Source: Chloroflexota bacterium
GTDB lineage: Bacteria > Chloroflexota > Anaerolineae > 4572-78 > J111
Direction of reading: 5' to 3'
Length of the DNA: 64,000 bases
NCBI GenBank assembly: GCA_016860845.1
Contig: BOKF01000042.1
Coordinates: forward strand, 8,899-72,898
The position numbers and the translations under genes are program-made. This document shows, piece after piece, positions 15,926 to 25,029 of this stretch. Under the pieces are notes generated by a model. It ran no database searches. It saw only the letters and a list, made by a program, of their open reading frames with translations, and had not been told where the DNA came from. Positions within the stretch are counted from its first letter, which is position 1. Every line of letters starts with the position of its first letter.

Positions 15926-18562
15926 ATGAATTATCCCAAAGCTGTAGCCTCGCCTCAACCTGACCCAACAACCCGCCCCTGGCTGCGCACCCTGGACGAA
16001 ATCGAAGGCGTTGACCTGCCCCTGGTGGGCGGTAAAGCCTTTCGCCTGGCGACCCTCAAACAGCACGGCCTCAAAGTTCCCCCCGGCCTGGTCCTGACCA
16101 CCACTTTCTTTGAGACCCAACTGCAGCACGCCCAACTCATCCCCCTCTGGGCCGGCTCGCCCGATGTGGCCGTTACCGCCGAAGCCCTAAGCTGGCTGGC
16201 GGATGTCCTCAAAACGAAGCCGCTGGCCAAAGAACTGTCCGCCGCCCTTAACCAGACCCTGGCTGACCTGTTTGACCCGGCCGTCGCCAGCTTTGCCGTC
16301 CGCTCCTCGGCCATTGACGAAGACCAGCGCGACCACACCTTTGCCGGGGTCCACTTGACCGAACTACGGGTGCCTCGTGGGGCCTTGCCCATTGCCATTA
16401 CCCGCTGCTGGGCCTCAGCCTTGAGTCCGGCCGCCCTGGAATACCGGCAGGTGCATGGCATGTCCATCCAGGGAATTCGCGTGGCCGTATTGATCCAGCC
16501 GATGCTGGCTCCGGCCTGTTCCGGGGTCGGCTTTACGGTTAACCCGCTCACCGGCAGCCGGGATGAATTTGTCGTCGAGGCGAGCTGGGGCCTGGGCGAA
16601 GCGGTGGTCAGCGGGGAAGTCCAGCCTTATTTTTACAAATTAGCGAACCAGCCGCCGGATTATCCCGTCATCGAGCAACGCCCCGGCAGTGTCCCGCCGC
16701 CTGCCGAAACGGAACCGGGCCGGGACAGCCCGCTCACCGCCGCCGAGCTGGCCGAGTTGGCCCAGCAACTGGCCCAGGTCCAGGCCCTGATGGGTGAGGC
16801 CCAGGATGTGGAATGGGCCAGGCAAGAGGGCGGCTTTTTCCTGCTGCAAACCCGGCCCGTCGCAGCCCTGCCCGAAACGCCCCCCAAACTGGACATCGAG
16901 TGGACACGCGGCAGCCATCCTGAATTTCTGCCGGAGCTGCCATCGCCCCTGTTCGGCTCGCTGCTGGAGCGCAGCCAGGCCCGGGCGATTTTGTTTTTCA
17001 AAGAAGTTGGCTTGCAGGTGGAGGGTCTCGGCCCGTATGTCAAGCTCATCCTGGGGCGGCCCTACCTCAATTTGACCTTCCTCAAACGGATCATCTCCCA
17101 GGTGGGCCTGAACCCCGGCAGCCTGCTCCACACCATCGGCCACTCCGAGCCGGGCAGCGCCGGCGGCTATCTCTCGATTGATTGGGGCGCCGTCTGGCAA
17201 AAGCGGGGAACCTATTGGCGCATTTTGAAACGAGCGTTCAGCAACACCCGTCATTTGAAAGCCTATCAAGCGGCAGTGGATGAAGCCATGGCCGAGTTGG
17301 AGGATAGTCGCTTTGACGCCCCACCCGCCGCCGCACTGGCCCAACTGCGCCAGCATGAGCGAATTTACAACGAATTATTCAACGCCAACCTGGGCCTGGA
17401 TATTAGCATTTCCGCCGCCACGGCCGTCGGCAGCAGCCTGATCGCCCCGTTGACCCCCAACCCGGCCATTGTCGTCAGCACCCTGGCCTTAAAAGGTGTC
17501 AAAACCAGCGACGCCGAGTTGAACCAGGCCCTGATCCAGTTAAGCCGGTTGGCCCGCCAACAGCCAACGGTTCAGGATTATTTGGCTGATCCGGTCCAAA
17601 CGGCGCCGCCCTCCCCCTTTCAAGCCGAATTTGAGCGCCTGCTGGCCCGGTACGGCCATCGAGCCATCTACGAAACCGATATGGGCTGGCCGCGCTACGC
17701 CGATGACCCGACCCCGCTGTTAAATATCGTCCGCCGCTACGCCCAAACTGACCTGAGCACCGGGTCCGGTGAGGAAGCGGCCAAAACCGGGGCAAACTGG
17801 CGCAAGTTAATCGGCGAGGTGGGGGGGGTGGAGCGCTGGCTGCCCTGGCGTTATTGGCTGGCCGCCCCGTTTATCAGAACGCTGCGCCGCTTATTGCGGA
17901 TGCGGGATAGGCTCAACAACGCCAAAGCCAGGGCCATGGCCGCCTTCCGCCGCTGGGATTTAGCCCTGGGCCAAAAGTGGGTCGAGGCTGGCTGGCTGGC
18001 CCAGGCCGACGATATTTTCTGGCTGACCCTGGAAGAGGTGGAGCGGACGTTGATGCTGGAAGGTGACACCGTGGTCGGCCTGTCTTCAACAGTGCAGGCC
18101 CGCAAGGAGACCTACCAGACCTACGCAGCCACCCAAATGCCCTTCACCCTCGCCGAGGCGCAAATCCCGGCGATCCAATTGGGGGTGGGCTTGCAGGCGG
18201 AAGCGGCCTCCGACGTGTTGGTTGGCCTGCCGATCAGCCCCGGTCAGGTTCGCGGCACGGTCCTCGTCCTGCGCCATCCCGACGAGTTCCAGCGGGTAGC
18301 CGACGACATCATCTTGGTCACCGCCTCCACCGATCCCGCCTGGCTGCCGCTACTCCACCTGGCCTCCGGCCTCATCGTCGAAAGGGGCGGCCTCCTCTCT
18401 CACGGCTCGGTCATCGCCCGCGAGTACGGCCTGCCGGCGGTGGCCAATATTGTCAACGCGACGCAAATTTTCCAAACCGGCGACAGCGTGCTGGTGGATG
18501 GCAGTACGGGGGTGGTGCAGGTATTGGAACCGGCTCGACAAAGCAGCCGGGTAGCAGAGTAG
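15926..18562 (+). CDS. PEP/pyruvate-binding phosphotransferase, rifampicin phosphotransferase-like
   Basis: An 878-residue protein with an N-terminal ATP-grasp/PPDK-type nucleotide-binding part (LVGGKAFRLATLKQHGLKVPPG; FAVRSSAIDED), a long central domain, and a C-terminal phosphohistidine swivel domain (GGLLSHGSVIAREYGLPAV) whose catalytic His is H826. It lacks the C-terminal TIM barrel of PEP synthase and PPDK. Three-domain layout and length match Rph-type enzymes, which split ATP and phosphorylate a small molecule bound in the middle domain. The real acceptor is unknown; rifampicin inactivation is only one possibility. It follows a small membrane protein gene, probably in one operon. Confidence 0.85.
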   Translation: MNYPKAVASPQPDPTTRPWLRTLDEIEGVDLPLVGGKAFRLATLKQHGLKVPPGLVLTTTFFETQLQHAQLIPLWAGSPDVAVTAEALSWLADVLKTKPLAKELSAALNQTLADLFDPAVASFAVRSSAIDEDQRDHTFAGVHLTELRVPRGALPIAITRCWASALSPAALEYRQVHGMSIQGIRVAVLIQPMLAPACSGVGFTVNPLTGSRDEFVVEASWGLGEAVVSGEVQPYFYKLANQPPDYPVIEQRPGSVPPPAETEPGRDSPLTAAELAELAQQLAQVQALMGEAQDVEWARQEGGFFLLQTRPVAALPETPPKLDIEWTRGSHPEFLPELPSPLFGSLLERSQARAILFFKEVGLQVEGLGPYVKLILGRPYLNLTFLKRIISQVGLNPGSLLHTIGHSEPGSAGGYLSIDWGAVWQKRGTYWRILKRAFSNTRHLKAYQAAVDEAMAELEDSRFDAPPAAALAQLRQHERIYNELFNANLGLDISISAATAVGSSLIAPLTPNPAIVVSTLALKGVKTSDAELNQALIQLSRLARQQPTVQDYLADPVQTAPPSPFQAEFERLLARYGHRAIYETDMGWPRYADDPTPLLNIVRRYAQTDLSTGSGEEAAKTGANWRKLIGEVGGVERWLPWRYWLAAPFIRTLRRLLRMRDRLNNAKARAMAAFRRWDLALGQKWVEAGWLAQADDIFWLTLEEVERTLMLEGDTVVGLSSTVQARKETYQTYAATQMPFTLAEAQIPAIQLGVGLQAEAASDVLVGLPISPGQVRGTVLVLRHPDEFQRVADDIILVTASTDPAWLPLLHLASGLIVERGGLLSHGSVIAREYGLPAVANIVNATQIFQTGDSVLVDGSTGVVQVLEPARQSSRVAE

Positions 18563-18823
18563 CAGGTCATGCAATTCCTCAAATTACAAATTCGTTTACA
18601 GTAAGGGCAAATTGATTACAAGGGAGGCAGATGTTTCCGCTCTATGTCATCGGACGGAGGCTTCAGTCTACAAATTGTTGGGCGGCAAAATGTTTCCCTT
18701 ATTAAACGTAGATGTTCAGATTATAACAATTTCAAAATAGCTATCCCTATACTTCAATCTGGTCCTTGCCGTACCCCTTTAGTCAATGAACAGAATGTAG
18801 ATATTTGAACAGCGGGATTAAGT

Positions 18824-20173
18824 ATGAGTAGCCTCGCCTTCAAGTTTCCAGAGGAATTTCTTGACAAATCGGAATCCAGATATATTGCACCGTTTGTGTG
18901 GTGGATATTATGCGGGCTTCTACCCTATTTATCACTCCTGTTCGAGTTTGGAAATGAGGGACGATACTTTGCCCAAATCTATCCCCATTTCTTTTTGTAT
19001 CCCTTATTAATAGCGTTCTTTATAATCTTTTGTCTTATTCCCCCGTTACGTTTTGTCCTTAAAATCAAAGCTGTAAATAAAAATATATATATTATTATAC
19101 TACTCATTTCGCTAATAGGTGCATCTTATATTACCTGGGCTGATGTAACCGAAGGAGACCCGGCTATTTGGGAGCTCAGAAGGGCTTTAGAGCTAGAACT
19201 TCCCGAAGGTACACCTTTGATAACTGAGATGCACTATCTTCTTGAAGAGTGTCCATCGATTGGAAGTGATTTAGAAGCGAATAGCCCAAATGAGTTAATC
19301 AAGAATTGTAATGAAAGACGGAGAAATCTTGCGACATATATTAGAAATAACTACCCCCAAGAAGATAGGTCAATTACTCATTTTCTTTATATAGTTTCGT
19401 TGTTTATCCAGACCACAACCATTGGTTTTTCTGTTTTATTTCTTGGTAGTTTGGTAGTATACAAGGCACGGTGGAAATTGGATGTTTCTTCAGTAGACAG
19501 ACTGGTAGCTTTTATCTTCTTTTTTTACGTGCTGTGGATACCCATACGGCTATTAGCCTTACAGGAAAAGGCCAATTTATATCTTGATGTTACATTCTTG
19601 ACCGAGTTGCCAGTTACATTGATAATCTTGATTTGTTATGTGTATTCCTTGGTACTTACATGGCAAAGCTCTAAAGATTTTACAGTTCACATCTTACAAA
19701 TAATTGTGGGAGGTGTTCTTTTCTCGGTTGCTATACTTTATCCTCATATACTATTACAGATGTTTGGTAGAAATAGTACGCCTGCCACATATCCTATAAT
19801 CTCAATTGTACTTTTTTTAGGTGTCGCTCCTTGGATAATTATTACCCAGAATAAGCTATATGAAGAAGAAGTACCTATTCCGATAGAGGTTAATAAAACA
19901 AGATACTATCGTCTAGAGAATATTCGAGTTCTACTTAATGAAGGTTTCACTAGTGAGGAACTTCGCCGTCTCTGCCATGATGTACCGAATTTTAGAGAGG
20001 TTTATGACAAATTAGCACAAAGTACAGGTAAAGCTGAAATTATTGACTACCTTATTGAATATGCTAATCGAAAATTACAATTTGAAGCTCTCCTTGATTG
20101 GGCTAAAGAACATAACCCTATAAGATATGAAAAGCATCAACCTTATTACGAAGTTAATCAAGAGCATGATTGA
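18824..20173 (+). CDS. Multi-spanning membrane protein with C-terminal effector-associated (death-like) domain
   Basis: A 449-residue protein with about eight predicted membrane helices (first near residue 23, last near residue 340) and an extracytoplasmic loop between helices 3 and 4. The C-terminal 85 residues form a soluble helical domain: LENIRVLLNEGFTSEELRRL then CHDVPNFREVYDKL. The pattern F-x-x-EEL-x-x-LC-x-D resembles the EAD family, small adaptor domains found in bacterial conflict systems. This similarity is from memory. It suggests a membrane effector recruited through its C-terminus. The gene is A+T-richer than its neighbours, has no strong ribosome binding site, and is followed by an attC site, so it is likely a mobile cassette. 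Confidence 0.7.
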   Translation: MSSLAFKFPEEFLDKSESRYIAPFVWWILCGLLPYLSLLFEFGNEGRYFAQIYPHFFLYPLLIAFFIIFCLIPPLRFVLKIKAVNKNIYIIILLISLIGASYITWADVTEGDPAIWELRRALELELPEGTPLITEMHYLLEECPSIGSDLEANSPNELIKNCNERRRNLATYIRNNYPQEDRSITHFLYIVSLFIQTTTIGFSVLFLGSLVVYKARWKLDVSSVDRLVAFIFFFYVLWIPIRLLALQEKANLYLDVTFLTELPVTLIILICYVYSLVLTWQSSKDFTVHILQIIVGGVLFSVAILYPHILLQMFGRNSTPATYPIISIVLFLGVAPWIIITQNKLYEEEVPIPIEVNKTRYYRLENIRVLLNEGFTSEELRRLCHDVPNFREVYDKLAQSTGKAEIIDYLIEYANRKLQFEALLDWAKEHNPIRYEKHQPYYEVNQEHD

Positions 20174-20225
20174 ACAATGGTATAGTTGATTGTGCAATCG
20201 AGGATCACTTCAACCCAGCGTTGCC

Positions 20226-20346
20226 GCCCAACAACCGCATGTAGCCGACGCCACGAGCTCGGTTTTTAGCGAGGGAGTCCTCTGCACTTTGAGGCAGTCT
20301 TTTATTTAGGCTTTCGTGGGCGCGGCTAATGCGGGAGGCGTTGGGC
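20226..20346 (+). other. attC recombination site 1
   Basis: The outer boxes are GCCCAAC (20226-20232) and its exact complement GTTGGGC (20340-20346), matching RYYYAAC and GTTRRRY. Inside, CGCATGTAGCCGACGCC (20236-20252) pairs with GGCGCGGCTAATGCG (20319-20333), leaving two unpaired bases on one arm (G20241 and A20248). Those correspond to the extrahelical bases that fix strand choice in attC sites. The GCCGACGCC/GGCGCGGC core is the same as in the classical aadA cassette. The length of 121 bases is within the known range. Confidence 0.85.
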
Positions 20347-20428
20347 CGCTGCCTACGAAGCCGTACACATTTTGATAAAATCAACTGAAAAGTTGACTCA
20401 AATATGCTAACTCCAAATTAGTTTAACT

Positions 20429-21241
20429 ATGGCAAATCTGCGCCTCTCGCGAGCCAAATACCAATACAAATGTGATAGATGCTCTCGGATTATCAACAAG
20501 GGACGAAACTACTATCGTTTAGAACCATTTCCAATAGCTCGCATAAAAGGAATTGAGACAGTCAAATACCTTTGCTTAACCTGCGTCCAAGGCGAACAGC
20601 CAGAAGAAGTTAAAAAGGAAACACAGGACTGGCTCAGAAATTACTGGATTCGCGGTACCGAAGTTCAATCCGAGCAATTATCCCTTTTGAGCGATGAACC
20701 GATTGAACTACTGAGAACTCGGGTTCATATTGTCAATATTACTTCGGATGTTCTGAAGATCTTGTGGACGAATCCAGATGAAATATATAAGCTCACGCCT
20801 GAAGTATTTGAAGAACTTATCTGCGATAGGCTTCAAGCAATGGGGTACGGTGTAAAACAAGTTGGCAGTCATACCTACCACAAAGATGGCGGCATAGATA
20901 TTTTTGCATGGCCTAAAAAATCAGAATTTCCTTTCCTGATGGCTATTCAGGCCAAGCATCACCGTTCTCCTGAATATAAAACAGGCCCAGGTCCTGTGAG
21001 AGAACTTCTGGGTGTGGTAAGAAATCAGCCAGTCAATGTTGGCGTCCTTGTAACGAATACAACTTTTACTCCTGACGCAAAATGGGTAGCAGAGCAACAA
21101 TCCTTTCTGGTACGTCTGAGAGACATTCAGGATATTCGGCGTTGGTTAGAGGACAACTTTTTGGATGATTGCGAGTGGCGGGAAATCCCTAAGCAAATCG
21201 TCGTTTGCCCTGGCGTTGTGATTCATCTTCCAGAGATATGA
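20429..21241 (+). CDS. Mrr-like restriction endonuclease with N-terminal zinc finger
   Basis: A 270-residue protein. Residues 10-55 carry two Cys pairs (YKCDRCSRII and YLCLTCVQ) spaced like a small zinc ribbon. The C-terminal half is an Mrr-type PD-(D/E)xK nuclease domain: LTPEVFEELICDRLQAMGY, then DGGIDIFAW with the catalytic Asp, then AIQAKHHR with the QxK catalytic pair. Enzymes of this family cut modified or foreign DNA (type IV restriction) or act as effectors. No methylase is nearby, which fits a type IV or stand-alone role. It occupies the second cassette of the array, between two attC sites, and has cassette-like base composition. Confidence 0.82.
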   Translation: MANLRLSRAKYQYKCDRCSRIINKGRNYYRLEPFPIARIKGIETVKYLCLTCVQGEQPEEVKKETQDWLRNYWIRGTEVQSEQLSLLSDEPIELLRTRVHIVNITSDVLKILWTNPDEIYKLTPEVFEELICDRLQAMGYGVKQVGSHTYHKDGGIDIFAWPKKSEFPFLMAIQAKHHRSPEYKTGPGPVRELLGVVRNQPVNVGVLVTNTTFTPDAKWVAEQQSFLVRLRDIQDIRRWLEDNFLDDCEWREIPKQIVVCPGVVIHLPEI

Positions 21242-21286
21242 CGAACTTGTGAAACTAGGCCCAAAAAGTCTTCAATCCAGCGTGCG

Positions 21287-21413
21287 GCCCAACAATTCGC
21301 TGTAGCCGACTTGCTACCTTGGCGTTTTTTCAACCATTCCTTGCTGGCAAAGTTGGTGTATAATGAAAGTTGTCTTGCCCACCCGCAAGCGGCTAAGCTC
21401 ATGGCCGTTACAG
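21287..21413 (+). other. attC recombination site 2 (one core box diverged)
   Basis: GCCCAAC (21287-21293) opens the site. GCTGTAGCCGACTTGC (21299-21314) pairs with GCAAGCGGCTAAGC (21385-21398), again leaving a G and an A unpaired at the same places as in site 1. The right-hand box is GTTACAG (21407-21413), which keeps GTT but departs from GTTRRRY, so this site may be impaired. Confidence 0.75.
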
Positions 21414-21445
21414 GCTTGTTTTATCCCCACCTCATACCGGAATGA

Positions 21446-23086
21446 CTACCCCTCCGGCGGCGACTCAATCGCTGCTTTGATCTCCGGCAGCATGCGCCGG
21501 GCCGACTCCTCGCCCATGCGCACCAGATCGTGAACCTGCTCAAAATCCAGGCTGTGCTTGGCCGCGACCTTGTGCTGGATCAGCACGTCAATCAGGGGCA
21601 ACTGCTTGTCAATGACCTCGGCTTCCATGGCGCTGAACATATTAAAAACCACTTGCAAGATGCTGGGGCGGCGGTCCTTGCGCCCGCTGAAGGAGTCGCG
21701 CATGGGCTGGACCACGCTGGAGGCGATGACAATATCGGCGCCCCGTTCCCGCAGCACGCTGGCCGGCAGCGGGTTGACAATCCCGCCGTCCACCAAAAAG
21801 CGGCCCTGATACTGCCACGGGTCCACCAGCACCGGCAGGCTGAGGCTGGCGCGAATGGCGTCGGCCAGGGGACCGGAGTCAAAAACCACCTCTTCGCCGG
21901 TAAAAATATCGGCGGCGACGATGTACAGCGGCGTTTTGACCTCGGCAAAGGTCCGCCCCTCGACGCTGCGATTGATGATCCGGTCGCGGGCGAGACGGCC
22001 TTTCAAAATGGCGGTGCGGGGTGGAATGTTGAAATCCCAATTGGGGAAGCGGTTGAAGCTTTTAATTTCCTCGGTAAAGCGGGCAAAGCGCGGCCAGTCC
22101 CAGCCCAGGGCATAAAAGGCGCTGAACCAGGCCCCGGCGCTGGTGCCGGCCACCAGATCCACCGGAATCTTTTCTTCCAGCAAAACCTTGATGACCCCGA
22201 TATGGGCCAGCCCGCGCGATCCGCCGCTCGACAGGGCCAGCCCGACGGTCCGGCCCGTCAACCGCCGGGCTATTCGAGACGGGTCCTCCGCTGCGTCGCC
22301 GACCTGCCAGACATCTTTCTTGTCCTTGCGGGTCGAAATCCAGGCCGGCGGCGGGCCGATGCTGACCACCGTATCGGCCAGGTCTACCGCTTTTTGGGCC
22401 AGGGGGTCCGGCTCGTCCGGCAGGATCACGAGGATATGCTTGAAAACTTCCACCTGATAGCTCAGGCTTTCGGCCAGCGACTCGACGGTCAGGTCGCCGT
22501 GGCCGAGAAACATTAAGCCGCCGCTGAGGGTGATATCTGCGGCTCCGGCCATCGCCGCGCCGGGCAGGGGCAGCACACCAATGGGCGATTTGAGTTGGGT
22601 TTGGAGCGCCCGGCCCAGGGCCAACGCTTTTTGGCTGCCCAGCAGCGCCGTAATCCGCCGGGGCAGATGATGGCGTCTCCGCCGGGTGGTGCGGACCAGG
22701 CGTTTGCTCAGCTCGCGCGTCATTTCCAGGGCAATCGCCGGGCGGGTGCTGACGAGGGCTTCAAAATCCTGCTTGTTCAAGGCCCACAATTGGGCGTCAA
22801 GCGCAACTTCCAGGCTGGCCGTGCGCGGCTGACCTAATAGCAGCGAAATCTCCCCGACAAACGTGCCCGGTCCCAGCGTGGCCACCTTTTCCCCGCTTGC
22901 CTCCCGAAAGACGACAACCTGGCCCGACTCGACCACGTACATAGTATCGCCAAAATCGCCTTCCCGAAAGATGACCGTCCCCTTGGGGTAACTTTCCGGG
23001 CGCAGGCAGCCGGCAATCAAACGCAGGTCGTCGTCATTAAGATTATTGAAAAGAGGGATGCCTCTGAGGAAATCTTTGGGTAGCAC
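21446..23086 (-). CDS. Patatin-like phospholipase with cyclic-nucleotide-binding domain
   Basis: A 546-residue protein. Residues 10-130 form a CRP-type cyclic-nucleotide-binding domain (GTVIFREGDFGDTMYVVESG; GTFVGEISLLLGQPRTASL). Residues 280-480 form a patatin domain: the oxyanion loop SSGGSRGLAHIG (286-297), the nucleophile S316 in GTSAG and the catalytic D433 in DGG. This architecture is the NTE/RssA-like group, membrane-associated serine lysophospholipases. No signal peptide is seen. Binding of a nucleotide may regulate lipase activity, but the arginine that contacts cAMP phosphate cannot be confirmed by eye. It lies just outside the A+T-rich cassette island, on the opposite strand. Confidence 0.92.
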   Translation of the reverse strand: MLPKDFLRGIPLFNNLNDDDLRLIAGCLRPESYPKGTVIFREGDFGDTMYVVESGQVVVFREASGEKVATLGPGTFVGEISLLLGQPRTASLEVALDAQLWALNKQDFEALVSTRPAIALEMTRELSKRLVRTTRRRRHHLPRRITALLGSQKALALGRALQTQLKSPIGVLPLPGAAMAGAADITLSGGLMFLGHGDLTVESLAESLSYQVEVFKHILVILPDEPDPLAQKAVDLADTVVSIGPPPAWISTRKDKKDVWQVGDAAEDPSRIARRLTGRTVGLALSSGGSRGLAHIGVIKVLLEEKIPVDLVAGTSAGAWFSAFYALGWDWPRFARFTEEIKSFNRFPNWDFNIPPRTAILKGRLARDRIINRSVEGRTFAEVKTPLYIVAADIFTGEEVVFDSGPLADAIRASLSLPVLVDPWQYQGRFLVDGGIVNPLPASVLRERGADIVIASSVVQPMRDSFSGRKDRRPSILQVVFNMFSAMEAEVIDKQLPLIDVLIQHKVAAKHSLDFEQVHDLVRMGEESARRMLPEIKAAIESPPEG

Positions 23087-23203
23087 GGGTCTTCTCCCAA
23101 GACTCGCTATCTCCCTCTATTATATGCTTATCACGGCCAGGGGTCAACGTGACTCCAATACCGATTTTTGCCCGGCCTGCCCATCATTAGTAAAATCAGG
23201 GTT

Positions 23204-25006
23204 ATGATGCCATATCGAATGAACCCATATCAAAACAAAATCGAATATCTTCAGAGCGGGGTCTGGCCCTGGGTCATCCTGGGCGGGCTGCTGCTGGTGG
23301 TCCTGCTACTGGCCCTGCTGGTGGCCGCGCTGTTGCTGCCGCCCATCTCGTTGCTGTCCCGGCTCGACCCTTCTTATACCCAGGTCAGCCTGGAAGGCAA
23401 TACCATACGCGATGCTGACGGGATGCAATTGACCTTTCTGCCGGAGGATGTCGAGCGCCCCTTCCGGGTTAAATTGACCGGCGTCCCGCGCAATCTCTTT
23501 CTTGAGGGCGCGGTAGATGATAACCTCCTGGCTGCCGCGAGCAGCATCCCCGGCCATCTGGTGATGAAAAGCCCCTTTTACCAAATTCAGCGGCGCGGGC
23601 CACTCCCAAAGCGCGTCACCCTCTCCGTGCCCATCCCCAACGAGGCCGAACCGTACCGCACCCTTGACCTGTACACCTGGAACGGCGAAGCCTGGACTTG
23701 GCTGCCCGGCCGCGTCATCGCCGCCGAGGGCATCATCGAGTCGAATTTAGACCTCCTGCCCGACTCGGTCGTCGTGATGCAGACGCACGCTCTCAACCCA
23801 AATGTAGCGGCAACGTTTCTGCCGGACCAAATTTTGCCGGAGAATTTCAGGGGGACCCCGCTTGAGATAAATCCGCAGGGGCTTTACCTGGAAGCCGAGG
23901 GTCTGATTGCCGGCACGCCGTCGCCCCTGCCAAATGACTTACTCAACGGTACTATCACCGTTATTCCCACCCTGCGCAACTGGGCGGACGATGGCTCGAT
24001 CCGCTCTGATTTGATTGATAACTTGTTGATTGACGACGAGGCCCGCCAGCGCCATATCGCCACGATTATCAGTTTGATCCGAGAAAATGGCTACCACGGC
24101 ATCGAGCTTGATTACCGCGGTATTAGCCCGGACCTGCGCGCCGAGTATACCTCCTTTCTGGAAGAACTGCGCGCGGCTCTGCCCTCGGAGCGGCGGCTCA
24201 TCGTGCGGGTCGAACTGCCTCAGCAGCTTTCGGGCGATGCCTGGGACAGCGGCGCCTACGATTGGCAAGCCATTGGCCGGGTGGCCGATGGGGTTAAAGT
24301 GCCGACCCTGCCCGACCCGAAAGCCTACGCTCCCCAGGGGCAAATGGCGGCCCTGCTCGATTGGGCGGTGGGGCAGGTAAGCCGGTATAAGCTGCAACTG
24401 CTCCTGTCCAGCCGCAGCATCGAGCAGGCCAACGGTCAAACCCGCGAACTGGGCTATCAAGAGAGCCTGGCGGCGCTCGGCACGGTGGCCGTCGGCGGCG
24501 GGGCGACGACAGTTGAGCCCAACCAGCCGCTTGAGTTTACCCTGAGCGGGCTGCCGGCCGGGGCAGAGGTGCAGTTTGATGTTGACAGCGGCCTGTATCG
24601 GCTGGCGTTTCCGGCCGACGCAAACGGACAGCGGATCATTTACCTGGAAAATGCGGCCAGTGTGGCCCGCAAGCTCCAATTTGTGGCCCAATACAACTTG
24701 CGCGGCGTGTCTGTGCAAAACCTCTTTGACCCCAATGAAGACCCGCAAATCCGGGAGGTGGTGCGCCGTTTCCTTGATCTGGCCCTGTCCCCGGTTGAAG
24801 GTCAGCATGCCCTTATCTGGCATGTCAAGAACCAGGAGGGCGGCCTGATCGCCGAGGAAATTGTTGATCTGACCAACCCTGCCTTCCGCTGGACCACTCC
24901 CGCCGCGGCCGGAACTTACGAAGTCATTGCCTCTATTTCTCCCAGCCGCAATCCGGCGACGGCCACGCCCCTGGGCAGCCTGTCAATCGAGGTGAGCGGT
25001 CCCTGA
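23204..25006 (+). CDS. Membrane-anchored GH18-like protein lacking the catalytic Glu
   Basis: About 600 residues. One N-terminal membrane helix (about residues 18-46, VILGGLLLVVLLLALLVAAL) anchors a large extracellular part. Residues 225-500 resemble a GH18 (chitinase class V/YaaH-like) barrel: HIATIISLIRENGYHGIELD. In active GH18 enzymes this strand reads DGxDxDxE. Here it is HGIELDYR (298-305), so the catalytic Glu is Arg (R305) and two Asp positions have changed. The protein is probably a carbohydrate-binding or structural relative. A C-terminal beta-sandwich-like domain follows. ATG 23204 is preferred to an upstream TTG. A terminator follows directly. Confidence 0.75.
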   Translation: MMPYRMNPYQNKIEYLQSGVWPWVILGGLLLVVLLLALLVAALLLPPISLLSRLDPSYTQVSLEGNTIRDADGMQLTFLPEDVERPFRVKLTGVPRNLFLEGAVDDNLLAAASSIPGHLVMKSPFYQIQRRGPLPKRVTLSVPIPNEAEPYRTLDLYTWNGEAWTWLPGRVIAAEGIIESNLDLLPDSVVVMQTHALNPNVAATFLPDQILPENFRGTPLEINPQGLYLEAEGLIAGTPSPLPNDLLNGTITVIPTLRNWADDGSIRSDLIDNLLIDDEARQRHIATIISLIRENGYHGIELDYRGISPDLRAEYTSFLEELRAALPSERRLIVRVELPQQLSGDAWDSGAYDWQAIGRVADGVKVPTLPDPKAYAPQGQMAALLDWAVGQVSRYKLQLLLSSRSIEQANGQTRELGYQESLAALGTVAVGGGATTVEPNQPLEFTLSGLPAGAEVQFDVDSGLYRLAFPADANGQRIIYLENAASVARKLQFVAQYNLRGVSVQNLFDPNEDPQIREVVRRFLDLALSPVEGQHALIWHVKNQEGGLIAEEIVDLTNPAFRWTTPAAAGTYEVIASISPSRNPATATPLGSLSIEVSGP

Positions 25007-25029
25007 AGTTGGGAGTGGAAGCAATCAAG

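Larger units (their letters stand above)
18677..21413 (+). mobile_element. Probable integron gene-cassette array (two cassettes, no integrase nearby)
   Basis: A visibly A+T-richer stretch bounded on the left by a core-site-like GTTGGGC (18677-18683) and containing two attC-like structures (20226-20346 and 21287-21413). Each lies just after a gene on the plus strand. Gene-attC-gene-attC in one orientation is the layout of integron cassettes. No intI gene is present in the window, so this would be a cluster of attC sites lacking an integrase. The left boundary has no convincing attC or attI stem. Both cargo proteins look like conflict or defence functions. Confidence 0.75.

Noticed and set aside
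20226..20346. The attC-like structure considered as a simple terminator
   Set aside because: It has no T-run, is 121 bases long, and its boxes and unpaired bases match attC features repeated after the second gene.
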